From assembly GCA_031769625.1 (NCBI GenBank), contig JAUIMM010002556.1:62001-126000 (forward strand): DNA of 64,000 nucleotides, in the 5' to 3' direction. A program made the position numbers and the translations under genes. This DNA comes from Taudactylus pleione (lineage: Eukaryota > Chordata > Amphibia > Anura > Myobatrachidae). Of the stretch, positions 57,041 through 64,000 are shown in pieces (the stretch's first letter is position 1; each line of letters starts with the position of its first letter). Below the pieces are notes generated by a model. The model ran no database searches. It saw nothing but the letters and a program-made list of their open reading frames with translations, and was not told the DNA's origin.

Positions 57041-58127
57041 GTTGCTAATACCATTGGTCCTAAAGGAGAGGGCATATGTTACAAGGAATTTAACAGGTTG
57101 GTTCAAATAGACACAGTCCAGCCTCTAACAACTGGAGGTCTCTGGTTTCCAGCCTCATGCAAATCCTAACAGTTGTTCATATAATGTACATTTTGTTGCT
57201 TGAAGTCTCTGCGGTCCATAAGTTGAGAATGCCTGTTGCGATCTCTCCATCGATATTACCGGAATACTGTTGAGAGAGTACGCATCAGCACAATACCAAA
57301 CATTACTTATCACGTATAAAATCTTAGTTACGAAATAATCTTTATTTCATAGCAATTATAGTAAATGTGCATACTTGAATCTTATACCTTAAAGTTTATG
57401 GAACCTTGTATGTGAATATGTAATGTGTGAGTATGTGGGGTTTGATGTAAAGACGCTAGTTAACTTGGGGCAGATGCGTGTGCATGGAGCTAATATTCAG
57501 CGTTTTCATACAGGGTCTCCTGCATTCGCTAATATGCGACTAGTTAACAGCGCAATTGTGCGTATTAATGTGTGTATAAGAACACCTAAAAGTGTGGATC
57601 GCTGAGCATTATAGTTCCATGACTTGCTCATGCCCCAGCAGCCCCCACCCTTTTCAGGCTCCAAAATACTGGTCTTTGTTCTCCCAGGGCCTGTGTAGAT
57701 GCAAATTAGCACAGCTACAAGACCCAAACCTCAGATAACACTCTTGGCTTTGAAGGTATTTTATTGTAGGAAGCCTGCTAATGTAAAGTGCTACAAACGA
57801 CCCTCTTGCTGTATTCGAGCAGGGCCACCTGGAGTGAGAGCAGACGTTATGTCCATGAAGCTTGTCTACACAGGCTAGTTGTCACGAGGCCATTTGCTCT
57901 GTTTAGCTAATGCAATCCAATTTTGACTTACTTACTGTACAGCCATTTCTGAAATATATCCTTTAGGGGAATTATAATAATATACACACTTTATCCAGAG
58001 CACCCAAACTACGTAAAGTCATGAAATGGGCTTTTGATGAATCGCCGTAACTTATGGCGATGGTCACAGATGCAATCGCATGATGCTAATAGTAATATCG
58101 CCACATGTACTAAAGCGCCAGTTTATC
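57041..58127. other. Intergenic, no recognised feature
   Basis: A+T-rich unique sequence. No element ends or supported open frame were found. Short frames at 57423-57605 and 57506-57727 lack any domain. Confidence 0.55.
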
Positions 58128-58216
58128 TAAAATGGCGCTTAGGCGGCCATTCGCAAAATGGCGTCTTGCGATCTCATTTCCAAGATGGCGTCTTGCGGCC
58201 AGTCGCAAGATGGCGT
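58128..58216 (+). promoter_or_regulatory. Cluster of AAGATGGCG (YY1-like) motifs
   Basis: Within 90 bp the words AAAATGGCG (58129 and 58155), CAAGATGGCG (58181) and CAAGATGGCG (58206) recur, with tcttgcg between them. CAAGATGGCG is the known YY1 consensus core. The repeats may simply be a decayed tandem or MITE interior. No CpG-rich promoter or exon is seen nearby. Confidence 0.35.
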
Positions 58217-59254
58217 AGCTGCGATCCAATTTTAAACTGATCTTGTCTCAGCCAATTATCCAGCTTCGACAGTGCAGACTCGCAATACAAAAGCGCAATG
58301 GCAAATTGCTCTATCTTTGTAAATAGAGCTATTGCGTCCATCTCTGAAACAGACACAATGTTCCCAGAGCAGGGAGTACCAGCAATATGGAAGGTTGTGG
58401 GCAATGTGAGGTCAAATTTATTTGAAAATCATATTGGACCTTGTGCTCCCACCTAATACAGATATATACACATTATTTATGCCACATTGTGAACTTGTGA
58501 GGCTGCTGTAGGACAAGGTAAACTGTAAGACAATACTAAATTTTCACAGACCAACATAACTAAATAAATGCTGACAGGAGAAAGGGAAGGAAGTGCTGAG
58601 TGTCACATACATTACCTGCCCCCAGAGAGGGCACTTACTGACAGCCATGGAATGGATGGCTGTCACTGAGTACCCTTTCAAAGTGCAGTTAATGCCTGTG
58701 ACACTCAGCACCCAGCCACCATGGATGTACCCATGGCACAGTTCCCACTACTAGTTTATTTTATCATTTCCAGCTATCCTTAATTGTTAACTCGGTACCA
58801 CTGTGCTGGGGGTGAAGACACCAGCTCTGCCACCTCTGCTGGGAATGCCGCGTCACGTGCTGATCTGAGGCCGCGCTCCCCGCTGATCTGATGCAGCGTC
58901 ACCTGCTGATGCCGCCCGCTAGTCATCCTGACCCTAATCGCACACTGATAGGCTGCCATCGCTACCCATAAACCCGCGCCACGGTGGCCGGCCCGTAGGT
59001 ACCATCACATCATTACTCATGACGTCTTCAGCACAGGCCCCCCCCCGGGTACCTCCGGACTCGCGCAGTAATAAATTGGGAGGGTAGGCAACTATGGCTC
59101 ACTCATTGGAATAATGTATTAAAGCTATGGTTCAAATTAGTTATCAGGGAGAGGTGTACTACAACTGCGTGATATAACCCACGTTTGTAACAATTTACAG
59201 GGTCACTTTATGACTGAGCAAGGTAATGTTAAGCAAATAAGGTGCAAACACAAT
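58217..59254. other. Intergenic, no recognised feature
   Basis: Mixed-composition sequence with a G+C-rich patch at 58850-59050. No open frame with a domain, no element ends. Confidence 0.55.
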
Positions 59255-59760
59255 GGGGTAGATGTATTATAGCGGCACTTAACGTGTCGCTATAACTCTT
59301 CCCGCTTCGCCTCTTTACCGAGGCGAAGCAGGAAGCACTACCGATGAGATGTATAAACATCTCATCGGCCGGAGAGGGGGAGCGTTAACTCCCTCCTCCG
59401 GCGCTACCCGGTAGAGACAGCAGCGCATCAGCCTAGTGCTGATGCGCTGTGTGTCAGTCCCGGCCGGCTCCAGTGAGCATGCGCGGGATCCCCGCGTGCA
59501 GCCTGGAGCCGGCAGCCGCCGCAGCAGGGACAGCGCTGTACCTGCTGTGGGTATAGGCTAGCGCCAGGCTGTAGCTGTCGATAACGACAGCTACAGCCGG
59601 ACGAACGGTCATGCGGTATGACCGTTCATTCATGGCCCAGGCTATCGGCATAGCGCCCCTGTCATTTACCGCCCAGACCCCCGATGATACATTGGGGAGA
59701 AGCGGTATCAGCGTACATAACGTGCGCTGATACCGTTTCTGGGCGTCATACATCTTCCCC
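59255..59760 (+). mobile_element. GGGGTAGATGTAT MITE, intact copy (506 bp)
   Basis: Starts GGGGTAGATGTATTATAGC and ends CGTCATACATCTTCCCC, flanked by AAT at 59252-59254 and 59761-59763. It is the only complete copy of this family here and serves as reference for 47248 and 50341. Stem-loops include gcgcatcagcctagtgctga/tgatgcgc and gctgtcgataacgacagc. From 59764 to 60071 nothing is recognised. Confidence 0.85.
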
Positions 59761-60071
59761 AATCTTCCCCAATGTATCCTACCCATGGGCTGGAGCACTA
59801 TTGATTGCCCTGGGCTGGCTGGATAGAACTGATCATAGCCTATGTGGGCGCTCCATTCACTATTACAGCCTTGGTCCTACAGGAATCCAATAGGGCCTGT
59901 GCTGTTATAGTCAATGATGTGGCCACAACCAAGTCTACGAGCCCAGCCATTACTAGTTTCTATTTCAGAGGCAGGCTCCTGTAGGCAGTAGTCTTATACT
60001 ATGACCCTGAAGCCCTAAAGCACTGGGGACATCAGAAGACAGAAGAGACATAAAGAAAGATTAGAGATTAT

Positions 60072-60670
60072 GGGCCTGATTCAGAGCCGTTCGCTATTTG
60101 TGGTCGTTCGTTCAAAAACAAGGGGTGGCTATTCAAATGATCCGTTCGCAAATTGCAGTCTGTTCCCACCTCTAAGTCTGAACGAGCGAGCAAAACATAC
60201 GCTCGTTTATTTGATAAAAACGCCCCCTGGCCGCACGCACCATACGTCATGTCCGCTATTTATTAGATTAATCGAGTACATCGTACAGCGTATGAACTGC
60301 TCGCTATTCTTGTGGTTGGTGTTTTCAACCGCTATTTTGCGAGCAGTTCTGAGTTAAAAAAAACCAAGTGACGTGGTCAATGACGCTGCTGTATTAAATA
60401 TGCACACCCTTAAAACGCCCGTTTTGACCTTTAAGCACGCCTGCGTTCGGATCTCCACTCCCCGTTTTCAAGCACCTTCCCCAGTTACCACCCACATACG
60501 CCTCATTCTGTCACTCAAAATAGCAGGCACTCGCTATATAGCGTACCAACGATTTTCGGCCGCACTGACTGGTTCGCGCATGCGTACTAAAAACCGTACG
60601 CATGCGCAGATGTGCGAACATCGCTCGGAACGAGCGTACTGCCGCTAGCGAGTGGCTCTGAATGAGGGCC
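60072..60670 (+). mobile_element. 600-bp Harbinger-like MITE, copy C
   Basis: Starts GGGCCTGATTCAGAGCCG and ends GGCTCTGAATGAGGGCC, flanked by TAT at 60069-60071 and 60671-60673. It is closest to copy A over its right half (caggcactcgctatatagcg). From 60674 to 61164 is A+T-rich unique sequence. Confidence 0.93.
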
Positions 60671-61164
60671 TATATTCATTTATCTAGGAAAGTGCAGGTA
60701 CAATATTTTTATTACTATTATGATATAGAATTTATTTTATTTTTTAGGATTAAAAAATAAAACTACTTCAGTTACAGAATATATAAATATAGTTACTACA
60801 GGTTGAGTCTCCCATGTCCAAGTGTTCCGAAATACGGAATTTGCTTTAGCATGACTGAGATAGTGACATCTTTGCTTTCTGATGGTTCAGTGTACACAAA
60901 CTTTGCTTAAGGCCCCAAATTATTACAAATATTGTATAAAATGACATTCAGGCTGTGTGTTTATGGTGTATATAAAACATAAATGGATTCTGTTTACATT
61001 TGGGTCCCATTCTCAAGATATCTCATTATGGTATATTCCAAAATACAGAAAAATATGTTATCTAAAAAAACCCTGTTCCCAAGCATTTTGGATATAGGAG
61101 ACTCAACCAGTACTGTATATAACTTTTATATAATGTAGTTTTCTGGATTTTAAATGCAAATTAA

Positions 61165-61695
61165 GGCCCTCATTCAGAGCCGTACGCTCTGAATGAGGGC
61201 CGGCCTCCATGAAAATGGAGCGTCCTTCTGGACGCTCGTATAGCTGTGGGTCACCACCCACAGGCTATACGAGCGTGCAGTTTGATGGCCGCGATGGTCG
61301 AGACCATCGCGACCATCGAATTTGCGAGACGGAGCCTGCGGTTGAGGTTTTCAACCGCAAGCTCCGGAGTGATTTTGGCTCTATCAGAGCCAAAATCACT
61401 CCCACTGACATCACTAGTGATGTCAGTGGGCCGGCTTCTGACGGGAGGCGTTCCCGTGGGAACGCCCCCGTCAGGGAGGCACGCCCCCGGCACGCCTACC
61501 AAAGGGGGCGTGCTGTCAATCAACATTGACAGCACGCCCCCTTTGATCGGACACAACGAGCGAAGGACTTTCCGTCGCTCGTCGCGTCTGGCGCATGCGC
61601 ACGACGGAGCTCCCTCCGTCGTGCGCATGCTCAGTCCAGAACATCGACCCACTTGCGAGCGGACAGCCGCTCGCGAGTGGGTCTGAATCAGGCCC
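61165..61695 (+). mobile_element. Harbinger-like MITE, ccatcgcgaccatc subfamily
   Basis: Starts GGCCCTCATTCAGAGCCG and ends GTGGGTCTGAATCAGGCCC, flanked by TAA at 61162-61164 and 61696-61698. Its interior is inverted relative to 45100: the ctgtgggtcaccacccacag stem is at the left here. Open frames of 106-146 codons inside it are not genes. Confidence 0.9.
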
Positions 61696-61807
61696 TAAAT
61701 TTTTTATTTGAATCAAGTTTATTTATTTTGGTACTTGTACATTTACATTTTTAATATTAACATACACACACATACACTATGGACCTATGCAGCGGGCACA
61801 AATCTAA

Positions 61808-62187
61808 ACCAGACTTGCCAACATTTATCTCCCTCCTTCCGATAAGGAGCTGTCGGGCTTACACGGCGGGGGAGCGTGACGCTGTCAAAGGGGGCGGGGC
61901 CCGGCAGCTGATGCATCATTGGGGACAGAGCATGGGGGCGTGAGAGCACGATCGCATCATCATGGTTCCGCCCACTCTTCACAATGTCGAGATTAATGGC
62001 ATTGTGCAGCAGGGGGCAGAGCCACGATGACGCGATTCAGCGCAAATTGCGTCACCGACCCCCCCCTGCTGCTGGGGTTTATACTTTTAACTGCGGGGGG
62101 GGGGTCGGACACATCGCCAGGGGCCGGGAGGCTTTCCTGCCTTTCCGGGAAGAATTCGGACGAATCGGTAGGGTAGGCAAGTATGAT
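61808..62187. repeat. Inverted-repeat element with CTTGCC(A/T)AC ends
   Basis: The left end cttgccaacatttatctccc and the right end gggtaggcaagtatgatc are loosely inverted. An internal pair of gaccccgcccc/gggggcggggcc-like words lies around 61890-62060. Related ends occur near 53040-53335, 55835 and 59090. A family is likely, but I cannot set target duplications. Confidence 0.5.
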
Positions 62188-62200
62188 CTAAACACTTGGG

Positions 62201-62389
62201 CAGGGGCGTATTTAGAGAGGAGGGGCCCTTGTTCACTCACCGCCCGGGGCTCCCCCCTCTCTCTCCAGCAGCTGCGGCGCACGTGCAGGACAATGGGAAA
62301 ATGGCTGACGATTTCCTTACTGCGCATACGCTTGACACCGGGAAAATGGCTTGTCGATTTCCTTACTACGCATTATAGATACGCCCCTG
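62201..62389 (+). mobile_element. hAT-type MITE (CAGGGGCGTATTTAGAG)
   Basis: Ends CAGGGGCGTATTTAGAG and ATAGATACGCCCCTG. Flanks CACTTGGG (62193-62200) and CACGTGGG (62390-62397) match at 7 of 8 bases. Confidence 0.88.
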
Positions 62390-62395
62390 CACGTG

Positions 62396-62554
62396 GGGGT
62401 ATATTTACTAAAGTGCAGGTTTTTAGAAGTGGAGCTGTTGCCCATAGCAACGAATCAGATTCTGGCTATCTAGAAAATGCTAGATAAATGATAAATAGGA
62501 TCTGATGGGCAACATCTCCACTTCTAGAAACCTGCACTTTAGTAACTTTACCCC
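62396..62554 (+). mobile_element. Short MITE, GGGTATATTTACTAAAG family, copy 3
   Basis: Starts GGGGTATATTTACTAAAGT and ends CACTTTAGTAACTTTACCCC. Body gttgcccatagcaacgaatc as in copies 1 and 2. It begins at the very edge of the preceding hAT MITE's right flank. Confidence 0.85.
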
Positions 62555-62689
62555 GTAGCTTTATAAATCTCTGTCACAAGATGTATGTGATTATACGAGA
62601 ATCATTGTCACTTCTTACTTCCTAGCTTGTAATGTGCACTGATTTATCTGTGCCCAGCCCCAGCCACACTCCTGGTATCACCATAATAC

Positions 62690-62860
62690 CCGCCCCCTCT
62701 GCTCAACATAATCTCATTGGTGCAGCGCGAAGAGTCTATCCTCAGCTCTGATTGGTACCATCATGTGTCACTCGGATAGGCAGCTGCTACCCCGGAAGTG
62801 CTGGTCCATGTGAGAGCTGCTGATAGCAGGATTGCAGATTGGGAATGAGCTGTGGTTGCA
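62690..62860 (+). promoter_or_regulatory. Promoter and first exon of an unidentified + strand gene
   Basis: A GC box (CCCGCCCCCT, about 62690), two CCAAT-type boxes (ATTGG at about 62715 and 62751) and an ETS site (CCGGAAGTG at 62792-62800) fall within 110 bp, typical of TATA-less housekeeping promoters. A donor GTGAGT at 62861 follows the likely first exon (about 62800-62860). An ATG at 62845 would give a short upstream frame starting MSCGC that stops soon after either acceptor (63883 or 63895), so the exon is probably non-coding or carries a uORF. Confidence 0.55.
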
Positions 62861-63041
62861 GTGAGTGTCTGTCTTAATGTAACCTTCATTGTACATGGCA
62901 CTGTGCTTCTTATACATGTTATGTGCATCTGCTGTATACTGGCACATTGCTTACATATGTAATGCTACTGTCTATTACTATAGAGGGAATGGATAATATC
63001 CAGGAGCACTTTGCTAATGTCAAATAGTGCATGCCCTGGAC

Positions 63042-63205
63042 TAGGGGTGGGTAATTACTCGCCCCCCCCCCCCCCCCAGGTATAGTAGAACTACACATCC
63101 CAGCATGCCTTACCACAATTTGCTATTTGTCCATGCTAAAACTTGCAAGGCATGCTGGGATTTGTAGTTTAACAACAGCTGGAGGGCCGCTAATTACCCA
63201 CCCCT
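63042..63205 (+). mobile_element. hAT-type MITE (TAGGGGTGGGTAATTA) in first intron
   Basis: Ends TAGGGGTGGGTAATTA and TAATTACCCACCCCTG. An inner inverted pair is aactacacatcccagcatgc and gcatgctgggatttgtagtt. A poly-C run of 17 lies at about 63063-63079. The 8-bp flanks are CCCTGGAC and, allowing one extra base, ATCTGGAC. Confidence 0.75.
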
Positions 63206-63342
63206 GCATCTGGACACATTATTGCCTGTGATGAGGTTGAGGGCACTCTGTTTAGACTTGTTACATAAATATAGAAAACAGCTAGTATTGTTGCAACCCT
63301 CTGTCTGAAATACAGTAGTTCTGAATGTGGATTTATTAATGG

Positions 63343-63504
63343 GGGGAGGGAGATGTACTAAGATCTGGAAAGTGATAAACGACCAGCCATTCAGCTCCTA
63401 ACTGTCATGTTACAGGCTGTGTTTGAAAAATGATAGGAGCTGGTTGGTTGGTAGTTTGTCACTCTTCCAACTTATCACTTCCCAGAGCTTAGTACACCTG
63501 CCCC
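63343..63504 (+). mobile_element. MITE, GGGGGAGATGTA family, in first intron
   Basis: Left end GGGGAGGGAGATGTACTAAG and right end CTTAGTACACCTGCCCC. Possible TGG flanks at 63340-63342 and 63505-63507. It contains ttacaggctgtgtttgaaaa as at 11738 and 14925. Confidence 0.7.
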
Positions 63505-63956
63505 TGGGCGAAGGCATGACAGTCAGATGCTGGATGCACCCACATGCATGGCTATGTGGTTGCCTGGCTATCAGATTGGACATGGACGCCTGCAATCCAG
63601 TTGCTTAATTTGAGCTGTTATATTATTTTATATTTCTTGAGGAGGTGCCAATGTAGCAATGGGCCTGAAATGGCTAATTTAGCCAGCATAGCCTGTGGCA
63701 TATTGTCCCGCTTGGCAGGCTGGCAAGTTACTTGAAAGTTACTTTTTTTTTTTTACTACAGGGGTTGATTGATATGTGTCCTGATGTGAAACGGCACAAT
63801 AGATTACATAGCCAGGTTAGTCAGTGACTACTCTGCATATACTTCTCCCTGTTTAAAATACAGTTTTTATTTTTTTTTTCAGTCTATTTTTCAGGTGCAC
63901 CTATATCTAATCTGAAGTGTTTCCTGTAAATCTGCGTCCTTACGGAGACTGGGGAG

Positions 63957-64000
63957 ATGCAAGCCGGCATCACTGCAGCTGACCTGGACAGCTTCCTAAT
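63957..64000 (+). CDS. N terminus of an unidentified protein (14 codons in window)
   Basis: After a pyrimidine tract and two possible acceptors (cag ending at 63882 or 63894), the first long frame opens with ATG at 63957 (context gggagATGC, G at -3) and reads MQAGITAADLDSFL to the window edge. All three frames upstream in this exon contain stops, for example TAA at 63928, which supports this start. I do not recognise the protein. In mammals the CLIP3 neighbours are ALKBH6 and THAP8, but this N terminus does not match what I recall of either. Confidence 0.5.
   Translation, partial: MQAGITAADLDSFL

Noticed and set aside
61246..61686. 146-codon open frame and its antisense partner of 133 codons
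   Set aside because: Both fall inside the MITE at 61165-61695. Similar frames appear in its relatives at 45100 because of G+C-rich stem-loops.

Overview
This is a vertebrate nuclear genome window, most likely from a large-genome frog or toad. It has spliced exons with GT-AG borders, no prokaryotic gene layout, and a dense load of miniature inverted-repeat elements (MITEs), L1-clade LINEs, Tc1/mariner and hAT elements. The anuran call is an inference from the repeat style (for example the short elements starting GGGGTATATTTACTAA). The vertebrate call rests on the CLIP3 gene.

Bases 1-15.4 kb hold the last ten coding exons of CLIP3 (CLIPR-59) on the + strand. They encode about 411 C-terminal residues: ankyrin repeats, two CAP-Gly domains and the Cys-Cys tail. 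The exons before base 678 lie outside the window. The introns carry a 29-35 bp minisatellite (4.3-6.3 kb), a solo LTR (6539-7131), a dead Tc1-like element with two nested MITEs (8.7-10.66 kb), and a string of MITEs, one of which has an internal duplication (12452-13928). Downstream are a MITE that abuts an AATAAA signal, a 3.6 kb degenerate minisatellite of about 30-38 bp units (17.05-20.7 kb), and a 3'-UTR-like stretch ending at AATAAA at 21405.

Bases 22.38-28.91 kb are a full-length but inactivated L1-clade LINE on the minus strand, with a 17-bp target duplication and a MITE nested in its reverse transcriptase. Bases 32293-37935 are a 5.64-kb hAT element between TA-rich 8-bp flanks. Only two transposase fragments remain in it. 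They are separated and flanked by two large tandem arrays (about 136-bp and exactly 160-bp units) whose units are visibly related to each other. This is the most unusual structure in the window.

From 38 to 62.6 kb I see no host gene. The stretch is a patchwork of MITEs, a second and heavily nested L1-clade fragment (48.75-51.2 kb), a 19-bp minisatellite (53.5-55.2 kb), copies of a repeat rich in GGTTAGGGTTAGGCAC, and three near-identical elements of about 600 bp. At 62.69-62.86 kb a CCAAT/GC-box/ETS promoter with a first exon and donor site begins a second + strand gene. Its likely start codon is at 63957, and only 14 codons fit in the window; I could not identify it.

Twenty elements can be bounded by matching 3-bp flanks (PIF/Harbinger-like behaviour), and six by 8-bp flanks typical of hAT. 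I found no RNA gene, no CRISPR and no operon-like system. Almost all long open frames in the window are artefacts of tandem arrays or MITEs.
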